Of a stretch of 52,700 bases of DNA, positions 8,529 to 16,293 are shown piece by piece (the stretch's first letter is position 1; each line of letters opens with the position of its first letter). This stretch comes from Acetobacteraceae bacterium. Lineage in GTDB: Bacteria; Pseudomonadota; Alphaproteobacteria; Acetobacterales; Acetobacteraceae. The notes under the pieces are model-generated. The model had not been told where the DNA came from and ran no database searches. It worked only from the letters and a program-made list of their open reading frames with translations. The stretch covers positions 1 to 52,700 of the forward strand of contig JAMXLO010000010.1 of assembly GCA_024280945.1 (NCBI GenBank). Reading direction: 5' to 3'. A program made the position numbers and the translations under genes.

Positions 8529-9658
8529 CCAACGAGACGATCCTGACGAACGCAGTCCTGGTCCTGGGCGATGCGACGCTGCACGGCACGCTGCTGGTAC
8601 GCGACGGACAGATCGCTGACGTGCAACGGGGGCGGACTTCCGCACTCCCGGCGCACGACCTGGGTGGCGATTATCTGATCCCAGGAATCGTCGATACCCA
8701 TACGGACAACCTGGAACGCCAGGTGCAGCCGCGCTCGCTGGCGCGCTGGCCCTCGCGGTCCGCGATGGTCGCACATGATGCGCAATGCGCCGCTGCCGGC
8801 ATCACTACCGTGTTTGACGCCCTGTGCCTTGGTGATCTGGGTTTCGACAAGGATCGTATCCGCACCTTCCAGGACGGCGTCGTCGATCTCGACGCGTTGA
8901 ACGATGCTGCTCTGTTGAAGGCGGAGCACTTCCTGCATCTGCGCTGTGAAGTGCCGGCATTCGATATGCTGCCGCTGTTCGATACCGTTGCCGACCATCC
9001 GCTGGTGCGTATCGTCAGCCTGATGGACCACAGTCCCGGCGTCGGACAATACGCGAACATCGATTTTTATCGCGCGCTGCGCCGGCGCGGTGGCCTGGAC
9101 GACCATTACATCGAACAGCGCATCAAGGAACTGCAGGCGCAGCGCGAGCAGACCCGCATTCCACACCGTCGCGCACTGCTCGAACGTGTCGCCAGCCGCG
9201 CCATTGCGTTGGCCAGCCACGACGACAGGACCGAGGACGAAGTCGCCGAGAATGCCGCCGACGGGATTCGTATCAGCGAGTTTCCCGTTACTATGGAGGC
9301 TGCTCAGGCGGCAAAGGCGCATGGCATGGAGGTGATTGCCGGTGCACCGAATATCGTGCGCGGCGGCTCGCATTCCGGCAACGTGTCCGCCGCCGATCTC
9401 CTCGAAACTGGGGCCGTCGATGCGTTCGCCTCTGATTATGTGCCGAACAGCCTGGTAGAGGCGGCATTTCAATGCGCCCAGCGTGTCGGCTTGCCGCAGG
9501 CCGTTGCCCTGGTGACCGAACGCCCGGCCCGACTGGCCGGGCTCGGCGATCGCGGCACACTGCACCCCGGACAGCGCGCGGACATCGTGCGGGTTCGCCT
9601 TCACGACGGCCTGCCAGTGGTGCGTCAGGTATGGCGTGCTGGAGAACGCATTGCCTGA
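8525..9658 (+). CDS. phnM: PhnM, alpha-D-ribose 1-methylphosphonate 5-triphosphate diphosphatase (operon copy)
   Basis: Amidohydrolase-superfamily enzyme that removes diphosphate from the phosphonate nucleotide before C-P cleavage. The 377-residue product has GIVDTHTDNLERQ (first metal ligand near H59), LMDHSPG, ASHDDRT, PNIVRGGSH and FASDYVP, the canonical PhnM set. It is closer to the well-studied PhnM layout (HTDNLERQ) than the copy at 2016-3173 (HGDAFERQ). It overlaps phnL at its start and the DUF1045 gene at its end (TGATG), so it is translated in series with both. The 518-codon open frame on the opposite strand here is a GC-bias shadow. Confidence 0.95.
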   Translation: MTNETILTNAVLVLGDATLHGTLLVRDGQIADVQRGRTSALPAHDLGGDYLIPGIVDTHTDNLERQVQPRSLARWPSRSAMVAHDAQCAAAGITTVFDALCLGDLGFDKDRIRTFQDGVVDLDALNDAALLKAEHFLHLRCEVPAFDMLPLFDTVADHPLVRIVSLMDHSPGVGQYANIDFYRALRRRGGLDDHYIEQRIKELQAQREQTRIPHRRALLERVASRAIALASHDDRTEDEVAENAADGIRISEFPVTMEAAQAAKAHGMEVIAGAPNIVRGGSHSGNVSAADLLETGAVDAFASDYVPNSLVEAAFQCAQRVGLPQAVALVTERPARLAGLGDRGTLHPGQRADIVRVRLHDGLPVVRQVWRAGERIA

Positions 9659-10341
9659 TGGGGCCTGACGCACGGATTGCCGTCTACTACGCGCCGCTGC
9701 CTGACGATCCGCTGTCCGTCGAGGCGGCCACCTGGCTCGGCCGGAATCCCATGAGCGACGCCGCGTTACCGCAGCCGGCTATTCCCGGCATCGCCGAGGT
9801 TACCGCCGACCCGCGGCTGTACGGATTTCACGCCACGCTTAAGCCGCCGATGCGGCTGGCGAGTGGTTGCAAATGGAGCGAACTTCTGGACGCGGCCAGG
9901 TCGCTCGCGGACAGCATCGCGTCATTCGATCTGCCAACATTGTCAGTGCAGGATCTGTTCGGCTTCCTCGCGCTGCGCGAGACGGAACCGAGCACGCCGC
10001 TGCAGGCACTGGCGGATGCCTGCGTTGAGCAGCTTGATCGCTTTCGCGCACCCGCAACCGACATCGAATTGGCACGACGGCGGCGCGCCAAGTTGACGCC
10101 CGAGCAAGACAGGATGTTGGTCCGCTGGGGCTATCCCTATGTGTTCAATACCTGGTTTTTCCACCTGACCTTGACGCGGCGACTCAGCGCAGCCGAAAAG
10201 CAAGAGTTCCTGCCGGCGGCCAGGGCGTATTTTGCGAAATCGATTGCTGTGCCACGCCGGGTCAGCGACATTTGCCTCTTTGTGCAGGCCGCGCCCGGCG
10301 CGCCGTTCATGATCAAGGAGCGGTTGAAGCTGCGCGGTTGA
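9658..10341 (+). CDS. DUF1045 / phosphonate-associated 2H-phosphoesterase-like protein
   Basis: A 227-residue protein of the DUF1045 family that accompanies C-P lyase operons in many alphaproteobacteria. Two H-x-T motifs, H58-A-T60 in YGFHATLKPP and H169-L-T171 in FFHLTLTRR, are the hallmark of 2H phosphoesterases. It may therefore open the five-membered cyclic ribose phosphate made by PhnJ, a job done by PhnP elsewhere; no phnP is visible in this window. This role is an inference from family and context. The start ATG overlaps the phnM stop (TGATG). The frame could be extended left into phnM, but that part is a shadow. Confidence 0.85.
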   Translation: MGPDARIAVYYAPLPDDPLSVEAATWLGRNPMSDAALPQPAIPGIAEVTADPRLYGFHATLKPPMRLASGCKWSELLDAARSLADSIASFDLPTLSVQDLFGFLALRETEPSTPLQALADACVEQLDRFRAPATDIELARRRRAKLTPEQDRMLVRWGYPYVFNTWFFHLTLTRRLSAAEKQEFLPAARAYFAKSIAVPRRVSDICLFVQAAPGAPFMIKERLKLRG

Positions 10342-10548
10342 GCGCAGCAAGAACCGCGCGACCCCATCGCGCACCGATCCGCCATTGTCACTGTATCGAC
10401 GGGCACTTGACTGGGCAGCGTGACCGAGCGTGCCAATCGTGTCGCGGCATCGGACTCATCCTCAGGCCCGCGTGCCGCAGAGCCGCACGTTGCTGCAAGC
10501 AGTGTGTCCTTGCCAGCACCTCTGGGCCCAACCCACCAGTACCAGCAT
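10339..10548 (-). pseudogene. phnN: phnN remnant (ribose 1,5-bisphosphate phosphokinase), internally deleted and frameshifted
   Basis: Directly after the TAG of the amidohydrolase gene (10549-10551) comes ATG with MLVLV, a one-base shift, then VGPRGAGKDTLLAA, the P-loop of PhnN. Only about 25 codons later the frame reads ESDAATRLARSVTLPSQ and PVDTVT. After a further shift it reads DNGGSVRDGVARFLLRS, which is the C-terminal pattern of PhnN (IDNSG... then a final helix). The family is about 190 residues, so roughly 100 residues of the middle are gone and two frameshifts are present. The remnant abuts the DUF1045 stop on the other strand. PRPP formation from ribose 1,5-bisphosphate must be supplied by another enzyme or be lost. 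Confidence 0.7.
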
Positions 10549-12066
10549 CTAGCCCCGCTCGCAGCCACACCAGCGGTTGATATGCCACTCCGTCCGCGCC
10601 AGCGCCGGACAGAAGTCGCTCAAGATTGGTGCAAGCGCATCGAAACGTTGCCGGCTTGCCCCACTCCTGGCATCGATCTCGGCTCGTAGCTCTGCTGCAC
10701 GCGCCGCCAATGACGGCAGGTCCACCGTCAGCAGCCGCCTGTTCCGCACGACGAACCGACCGCCTACCATCACGTCCATCACGCTCGTGCCATCTTCGCC
10801 AAATACGAGCTGTGTGACAGGCGCATTAAGCGGCATCAGTGTCGGCGCATCGAGATCGAGAAACACGATGTCGGCGGCAAACCCCGGTGCGATACGGCCA
10901 ATACGATCGAATCCTAATGCCCGTGCGCTGCCCGTGGTTGCCGCAGCAAGCACCTGCGGTGCGCTGATCCAGCGCGCCGGATCGGGCCCGCGTGCATGTG
11001 ACGCGGCAGCAGCGAAATGCAGCGACTGATACATGTTGAGGTTATCGTTGCAGGTCGCGGCATCGGTGCCGATCGCCAGATTCACACCAGCGGCCAGCAG
11101 TCCGACCGCATCGGCGACACCGCTGCCCAGCCGCATGTTGCTCGCCGGATTGTGCGCGACCGAGGCGCCATGCGCCCCGAGTCGACGCATGTCCTCGCCG
11201 TCGAGCCAGACGCCGTGGGCCGCAACAAAGCGCGGACTCAGCAGCCCAAGCTGCTCGATATGCGCCGTCAGCGACTGGCCGTAGCGACGCGCCCCCACCA
11301 CCGCTTGCACCTTTGACTCAGCCAGGTGCGTATGGATGCCGACGTCGAATTCTGCCGCGAGGTCGTGGCAAGCCCCCATGAACTCGTCGCGACAATGCAG
11401 CGGGATGGTCGGCGCGACCGCAGGTCGCACCGTTGCCCGATCGCCGCGCCAGTTGCGCAGGATGGCGCGCATTTGCTGCAATGTTTCCTGCCATGGCAGC
11501 AGGCAGGATGGCGCTACCGAGGCTTGCAGATGCTGCGGCAAAGCCTCCATCAGCCCGGGGATTGCCTCGTACAAGGTCATGTCGGCCATCATCGGTGCGA
11601 TTACCGCGCGCATCCCGGCCTGTGCGTAGGCATCCGCCACTGCCGCGATGCCATCTTCGGTCGGCAGCGGAAACTCGACGAACAGATCGTAGCAAGCGGT
11701 GCAGCCCTTTAGCAGCATCTCCGCCGCACCGATCGTCGCCGAGATGCGCTTCTCTTCGATGCTGTCATATGGCGACATGTGTGGGGCTGCGGCGAGCAGC
11801 AGTTCCAGCGTCCAGCGGTCGCCCATCGAGCGCGAAAGATTGCCGTGGCCGTGCGTGTGCGCATTCACCAGCCCCGGATGTAACAGACGCCGTGATGCAT
11901 CGATTGCCAGCGCGTCTTCAGGTGCCGCCATGCCTGGCTCACCGATGGTCACAACAACACCGTCTTGCACGAGCACATCGGCAGCGCCGAGAAACCGCTC
12001 CGCGTCCAGCACCAGCCCGCCACGAATGATCAGCGGGCGGCGCGCATCCCCCATATCCTCGTTCAT
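10549..12066 (-). CDS. TRZ/ATZ-family amidohydrolase (deaminase or chlorohydrolase-like)
   Basis: Metal-dependent hydrolase of 505 residues related to guanine deaminase, AtzB/TrzN and similar enzymes that hydrolyse amino or halo groups on N-heterocycles. The metal site is complete: NAHTHGHG (H70, H72), GIHTHLAESK in the middle, a GAHGVWLDGEDM-like histidine segment and GTDAATCNDN for the last aspartate. The N- and C-terminal beta segments (PLIIRGGLVLDAERF; ALGFDRIGRIAPGFAADIV) match the family. Upstream on the same strand lie an HpxZ/AtzH-like gene and a broken AtzE-like amidase, which suggests a ring-opening or ureide/biuret-type pathway. The substrate is unknown. The ATG at 12064-12066 has a weak ribosome site; an ATG four codons later has GAGGAT close by. 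Confidence 0.8.
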   Translation of the reverse strand: MNEDMGDARRPLIIRGGLVLDAERFLGAADVLVQDGVVVTIGEPGMAAPEDALAIDASRRLLHPGLVNAHTHGHGNLSRSMGDRWTLELLLAAAPHMSPYDSIEEKRISATIGAAEMLLKGCTACYDLFVEFPLPTEDGIAAVADAYAQAGMRAVIAPMMADMTLYEAIPGLMEALPQHLQASVAPSCLLPWQETLQQMRAILRNWRGDRATVRPAVAPTIPLHCRDEFMGACHDLAAEFDVGIHTHLAESKVQAVVGARRYGQSLTAHIEQLGLLSPRFVAAHGVWLDGEDMRRLGAHGASVAHNPASNMRLGSGVADAVGLLAAGVNLAIGTDAATCNDNLNMYQSLHFAAAASHARGPDPARWISAPQVLAAATTGSARALGFDRIGRIAPGFAADIVFLDLDAPTLMPLNAPVTQLVFGEDGTSVMDVMVGGRFVVRNRRLLTVDLPSLAARAAELRAEIDARSGASRQRFDALAPILSDFCPALARTEWHINRWCGCERG

Positions 12067-12085
12067 GCTTCAGTCATCCGCATTG

Positions 12086-12466
12086 TCAGGCTTCGATCAG
12101 GCTGACATGCGCGGCGATCACGCGCCACCCTTCGGGCATCCGCGCCCAGGTCTGCATCTGCCGACCGATCTTGCCTGGCACCGTAGCACGTTCGAACAGG
12201 GTCGATGCGGTGGCAAAGTCACGCCCGAACGTGGTGATCACCGTGCGCGAAATGCGCCGTGCCAGTCCGACCGGCAAACGTGCCGTGCGGAACGCCGATA
12301 TCTCCGTGCTGCCATACAGGTTCTCGGCAATGCCGTAGCGGATGGTATGCTCACTGCGCCAGAACAGTTCCTGCAGTGTGGCAACGTCGTTGGTCACCAA
12401 CGCAGTCTCATAGCGTGCGAAGGCTGCCTCAACTTCGGCGCGCACGTCAGGCAGATTGATCTCCAT
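12086..12466 (-). CDS. HpxZ/AtzH-like protein (DUF3225, NTF2-like fold)
   Basis: A 126-residue protein starting MEINLPDVRAEVEAAFARYE, with the family stretch LVTNDVATLQELFWRSEHTIRYG and the C-terminal WARMPEGWRVIAAHVSLI. The family contains HpxZ of oxalurate use and AtzH of cyanuric-acid/biuret catabolism and belongs to the NTF2-like superfamily. In those systems it sits beside an AtzE-type amidase and helps finish hydrolysis of a ureide-like product. Here the amidase next door survives only as a 3' scrap whose stop lies 4 bp before this ATG, so the gene may be a stranded partner. It ends 19 bp before the amidohydrolase start and is probably cotranscribed with it. Confidence 0.72.
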   Translation of the reverse strand: MEINLPDVRAEVEAAFARYETALVTNDVATLQELFWRSEHTIRYGIAENLYGSTEISAFRTARLPVGLARRISRTVITTFGRDFATASTLFERATVPGKIGRQMQTWARMPEGWRVIAAHVSLIEA

Positions 12467-12470
12467 AGCG

Positions 12471-12615
12471 CTACTCCGGCGGGCGTGGCACATGAACGGC
12501 GCCACGTGTCTCCAGATGATAAGCGATACGTAGATCGACGTCTTCGCGGCCGAGGTCGGGTGATGATCTGCATCCGCGGTCGGTCGGCGATTGGGCTGCG
12601 GGGGGACCACAGCGC
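12471..12615 (-). pseudogene. 3' remnant of an AtzE/HpxX-like amidase
   Basis: Reading leftward, one frame gives MQIITRP and, after a shift of frame, GREDVDLRIAYHLETRGAV followed by HVPRPPE and a TAG at 12471-12473. This follows the C-terminal pattern of AtzE-type amidases (VQIIA-P-WREDL-LR-A-LE--GVA). Nothing resembling the Ser-Ser-Lys amidase core is found further upstream, where the minus strand soon becomes unreadable. The stop codon lies 4 bp before the HpxZ/AtzH-like start, the tight spacing expected of the two genes in an intact cluster. The rest of the 12467-12912 gap (about 300 bp) shows no other gene and must hold the promoter of the following operon. Confidence 0.55.
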
Positions 12616-12912
12616 GGCGTTGCGCGGGCGCGATTCGAGTAGGGCCTGCTGCTTTTCCGGCCTGCGGCAGGCTCCTGCGCATACCGCCTCGGAGGAAAAG
12701 CTATTCGTTGGAGGCTGACGAGCGACGACTGTCGATCCCGCCGCCCACGCATCTTTTCGTGGATCGGCCACACATCTGCCTAGCAAGTGGCCATGATCTG
12801 ACATGTTAGCGATCAACAAGACTATACAGAGTGCATCCCTGTTTTATATCTTGCGTGCCTGCACGATCTATGCTCATGCTGCAATGCAGCAACCGAGAGG
12901 GGCGGTCGTAAA

Positions 12913-14190
12913 ATGAGCAGGATTTCACGTCGGAGCCTGCTACAGGGTTTGGGTGCAGCGACGGGTCTCGCCGCTGGGTCAGAGGTGATCGGCGGCTTTC
13001 CCACCATCTGGGCGCAGAACGTCAAGGATGTGGTGGTGAACCACATCGGGCCGCCCGTCACCGCGATCCCGCAGATTGCCGAGCAGGCGTCCAAGGACCT
13101 CGGCTTCACCGTGCACATGCAGACGGTCGAGAACGCGGACCTGCTCAACCGCTTCCTGTCGCAGTCGAGTTCGTTCGACTGCGCCGACGTCAGCATCGTG
13201 TTCCTGCGCTATCTGGTGGGCCGGAACATCCTGCAGACGATTCCACTGACCAAGGTGAAGGATTGGGACAAGACGATCCCGCTTTTCACGCGAGGGACGT
13301 ATCCCGACGGCCGCGAAGCCTCCAAACAGGGGGTTGCGCCTTACACCGTGGTCTACGCAGCAGACGAGGCCGGCGGGAAATTTGCCGCCGAGCCAAGCGA
13401 TTGGCTCAACGCCGTACCCACCGTGACCAACGCTGACACACTCGGCATCCGGCCCGATCTGGTGGGCCGGCCGATCAGCAGCTGGGCCGATCTTGTCAGC
13501 CCCGAATTCAAGGGCAAGGCGGCGCTGCAGGACCAGCCCACGGTCGGTGTGATCGACGTCGCCATGGCGATGGAGGCGAGTGGTCACATCAAGTACGGCA
13601 ACAAGGGCAACATGACCAAGGCCGAGATCGATAAGACCATCGACAAGATGATGGAGATCAAGCGCTCGGGTCAGTTCCGCTCGTTCTGGACCACGTTCGA
13701 TCAGTCGGTGAACCTGATGGCGTCCGGCGAGGTTGTGATCCAGTCGATGTGGTCACCTGCAGTGACAGCGGTGCGCACGCGCGGCATTCCTTGCGTCTTC
13801 CAGCCGCTGAAGGAAGGTTATCGCGGCTGGGGCTACACCTTCGGCGTCATGAAGCATGTCAGCGGCCTGCAACTCGACTGCACGCTTGAATACATGAACT
13901 GGTATACTTCCGGCTTCCAGGGCGCATTCATCGCGCGCGAGGGCTACTATTCGGCACAGCCCGACAACGCCAAGAAGTTCATGACAGAAGCGGAGTGGGA
14001 CTACTGGTACGGCGGCAAGCCAGCGGCGACCGACATCATGGATCCGTTCGGCAAGCTGATGGAAAAGGCAGGACGCTCGCGTGACGGTGGTTCGTTCTGG
14101 GATCGCATGGGCAACATCGCGGTATGGAACTCGGTGATGGACGAGGACCGCTATCTCACCCGGCGCTGGAACGAGTTCATCACGTCGTAA
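12913..14190 (+). CDS. Extracellular solute-binding protein of a polyamine-type ABC importer, Tat-exported
   Basis: A 425-residue periplasmic binding protein of the PotD/PotF-like group, first gene of operon 1. The N-terminus SRISRRSLLQGLGAATGLAAG is a twin-arginine signal with a probable cleavage after WAQN-region alanine (about residue 35). The mature part shows the type II binding-protein pattern, with VVNHIGPPVTAIPQIAEQ near the start, PISSWADLVSPEFKGKAAL in the middle and a C-terminal VWNSVMDEDRYLTRRWNEF tail. GAGAGGGGCGG precedes the ATG. It is followed 12 bp later by a RutA-like oxygenase and then by two permeases and an ATPase. Binding specificity cannot be inferred from the polyamine-like family alone. 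Confidence 0.85.
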   Translation: MSRISRRSLLQGLGAATGLAAGSEVIGGFPTIWAQNVKDVVVNHIGPPVTAIPQIAEQASKDLGFTVHMQTVENADLLNRFLSQSSSFDCADVSIVFLRYLVGRNILQTIPLTKVKDWDKTIPLFTRGTYPDGREASKQGVAPYTVVYAADEAGGKFAAEPSDWLNAVPTVTNADTLGIRPDLVGRPISSWADLVSPEFKGKAALQDQPTVGVIDVAMAMEASGHIKYGNKGNMTKAEIDKTIDKMMEIKRSGQFRSFWTTFDQSVNLMASGEVVIQSMWSPAVTAVRTRGIPCVFQPLKEGYRGWGYTFGVMKHVSGLQLDCTLEYMNWYTSGFQGAFIAREGYYSAQPDNAKKFMTEAEWDYWYGGKPAATDIMDPFGKLMEKAGRSRDGGSFWDRMGNIAVWNSVMDEDRYLTRRWNEFITS

Positions 14191-14202
14191 ACGGAGGCCG
14201 CG

Positions 14203-15285
14203 ATGCAACTCGGCGTGTTTATTCCGATCGGTAACAATGGCTGGCTGATCTCCACCACGTCTCCGCAGTACAAACCGAGCTTCGACCTGAACCGCACGAT
14301 CGTGGAGAAGGCCGAACGCTTCGGATTTGATTTCGCGCTGTCGATGATCAAGCTGCACGGGTTCGGCGGGCCGTCGGGGTTTTGGGATTACAACCTGGAA
14401 TCCTTCACGCTGATGGCGGGGCTGGCGTCGGTGACATCGCGCATCAAGCTGTTTGCGACATGCGCAGTGCTGACTATGCCGCCGCCGATCACCGCGCGCA
14501 TGGCGGTAACGATTGATTCGATCTCGCATGGTCGCTTCGGGGTGAACATCATCTCTGGTTGGCAGCGCCGCGAATATACGCAGATGGGCATCTGGCCCGG
14601 GCCCGAGCATTACCGCCGGCGGTATGAATACTGCGCCGAATACGTCACCATCATGAACGAGCTCTGGCAGACCGGACGATCCGACTTCAAGGGCGATTTC
14701 TTCCAGATGGACGATTGCCGCTGCCTGCCAATGCCGACAGAAAAAATCCCGATCATCTGCGCTGCGCAGAGCGATAACGGCACGCGCTTCGCGGCGCGCT
14801 ATGCCGACTACAATTTCTGCGGCAGCGGCGGCGTCAACGAACCAACCCGTGTTGCGGCGAGTGTTGCCCGGCTGGTAGCAGCCACGCAGGAGAGTGGGCG
14901 GCATTGCGGTGCGCTGGTGCTGCAAATGGTGATCGCTGATGAGACTGATGCGGCGGCGATAGCCAAGTGGGAACACTACAAGGCCGGTACCGACCTCCAG
15001 GCTCTTGCCTGGCGCGACGCGCAAGCCGAGGACGACCCGAACCAGGACCCTTACTCGCAGGCCCATAAGCGTCGCACACTCGGTGTTGACAAGTTGCCAA
15101 CCAACCAAGGTGTGCTGGTGGGTTCCTATGCTTCAGTCGCGCGAATGCTTGATGAGCTGGCCGGCGTTCCGGGCGTGCAGGGCGTCATGCTTACCTTCGA
15201 TGACTTTGTCATCGGCATGGAGCAGTTCGGCACTCGCATTATGCCGCTGATGCGCTGCAGGAACGCAATCAAGGTAGCCGCGTGA
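14203..15285 (+). CDS. RutA-like flavin-dependent monooxygenase (LLM class)
   Basis: FMN-dependent luciferase-like monooxygenase of 360 residues. As I recall Escherichia coli RutA (pyrimidine oxygenase that opens uracil with O2), this protein follows it closely. Shared or near-shared stretches are [75 protein letters not shown] and [21 protein letters not shown] lies just before the ATG. None of rutB-rutG or rutR is present; instead the gene stands between the binding protein and the permease of an ABC importer, with whose permease it overlaps by four bases (GTGA). It likely attacks an amide or N-heterocycle brought in by that importer. Activity on uracil itself is possible but not established. 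Confidence 0.85.
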   Translation: MQLGVFIPIGNNGWLISTTSPQYKPSFDLNRTIVEKAERFGFDFALSMIKLHGFGGPSGFWDYNLESFTLMAGLASVTSRIKLFATCAVLTMPPPITARMAVTIDSISHGRFGVNIISGWQRREYTQMGIWPGPEHYRRRYEYCAEYVTIMNELWQTGRSDFKGDFFQMDDCRCLPMPTEKIPIICAAQSDNGTRFAARYADYNFCGSGGVNEPTRVAASVARLVAATQESGRHCGALVLQMVIADETDAAAIAKWEHYKAGTDLQALAWRDAQAEDDPNQDPYSQAHKRRTLGVDKLPTNQGVLVGSYASVARMLDELAGVPGVQGVMLTFDDFVIGMEQFGTRIMPLMRCRNAIKVAA

Positions 15286-16289
15286 ATTGGATCGCTAAAA
15301 GAAGTCCCCCTCCCCTTGCGGCAGGGGGTTGGGGGGAGGGGGCTGCGCAGACGCGTGTCGCACCCCCTCCCCCTATCCCCCCCGATCAGGTCCGGAGCAG
15401 GCTCCTCCCGCGAAGGGAGGGGGTGTCCTTCAGGCCGTCTCCCTGGCTGATCTCCTGGTTCCAGCTCAGCCCGCTCTCGCTGGTCCTGTTGGTCCTGTTC
15501 GCTCTGCCCACCATGCTGTTCCTGGTCGTCAGCTTCTTCGACTACGACCGCGTCGGGATCTATCCGGCCTTCCTGCTCGATAACTACCGCGAGCTGCTCA
15601 CTACGCCGACGACGCTGCGCGTCTACATCAGCTCACTGAAGTTCGCCGTCGTTGTCTGGGCGATCACGCTATTCCTCGGCTTCAATATCGCCTGGTTCCT
15701 GATCTTCCATATCCGCAGCGCCACCACGCGCACCGTGCTGTTCCTGCTCTGCGCCATCCCGTTCTGGACCTCGGGAATCATCCGCACCATCGCCTGGATC
15801 CCATTCCTCGGCCGCAACGGCGCCTTCAACACCATTCTGCAGTCGCTGGACATCACGTCGCAGCCACTCACCTTTCTGCTGTTCTCCGACTTCGCCGTGG
15901 TCGTCACCTACGTGCACCTGTTCACTCTGCTCATGGTCGGTCCGATCGCCAACTCCATGGCGAAGATCGATCCGGCACTGCTGGAAGCGGCGCGCGACGC
16001 CGGAGCCAGCCGCTGGCGCACCATGGTCGATGTCGTCATCCCGCTGTCGAAGACGGGCATCGCACTTGGCTCGATCCTGGTGTTTACCCAGGTGATGGGC
16101 GACTACTTCGTGGTCAAGCAGATGAGCGGCGGGCAGAGCGCCTCCATCGTCTCGATGCTCTCAACCGAAATTCAGGCCATGCAGTATCCACCGGCCTCGG
16201 CCAATGCGATGGTGCTGGTCGTGTTCGTCGCCATCATGGTCGGCTGCATGATGCGCATCGTCGACGTGCGCAAGGAACTGGTGAAGTAG
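15282..16289 (+). CDS. ABC importer permease, PotB-like, with a repeat-encoded N-terminal extension
   Basis: Inner-membrane permease with about six membrane spans, the first near [20 protein letters not shown]. The EAA cytoplasmic loop is [25 protein letters not shown], the coupling helix to the ATPase. From the GTG at 15282, which overlaps the rutA-like stop, the protein has 335 residues. However, residues about 8-47 ([19 protein letters not shown]) are encoded by a composite GC-rich hairpin repeat. An in-frame GTG at 15423, preceded by GGGAGGG, would give a 288-residue protein of normal family length starting [12 protein letters not shown] and may be the real or original start. Partner of the permease at 16294 and the ATPase at 17151. 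Confidence 0.88.
   Translation: MNWIAKRSPPPLAAGGWGEGAAQTRVAPPPPIPPDQVRSRLLPRREGVSFRPSPWLISWFQLSPLSLVLLVLFALPTMLFLVVSFFDYDRVGIYPAFLLDNYRELLTTPTTLRVYISSLKFAVVVWAITLFLGFNIAWFLIFHIRSATTRTVLFLLCAIPFWTSGIIRTIAWIPFLGRNGAFNTILQSLDITSQPLTFLLFSDFAVVVTYVHLFTLLMVGPIANSMAKIDPALLEAARDAGASRWRTMVDVVIPLSKTGIALGSILVFTQVMGDYFVVKQMSGGQSASIVSMLSTEIQAMQYPPASANAMVLVVFVAIMVGCMMRIVDVRKELVK
15305..15424. repeat. GC-rich hairpin repeat, composite copy 2 (two units in inverted orientation)
   Basis: The left unit (about 15305-15342) reads CCCCCTCCCCTTGCGG followed by G-rich arms, like copies 1 and 3. The right unit (about 15361-15424) is its reverse, opening CACCCCCTCCCCC and ending CCCGCGAAGGGAGGGGGTG. The pair could fold into a long C-rich/G-rich stem. 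It occupies the head of the permease frame. Confidence 0.75.
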
Positions 16290-16293
16290 TACC

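Noticed and set aside
9472-9657. Longer start for the DUF1045 gene inside phnM
   Set aside because: The extra residues are an out-of-frame reading of phnM; the ATG at 9658 gives the family N-terminus and a TGATG overlap.
8117-9673. 518-codon open frame on the minus strand opposite phnM
   Set aside because: It covers phnL/phnM, which have full family motifs; the reverse frame has no recognisable domain and is explained by codon bias in GC-rich DNA.
13753-15108. 451-codon open frame on the minus strand across the binding protein and RutA-like genes
   Set aside because: Arg/His-rich composition, no motifs, and opposite to two clearly coding genes.
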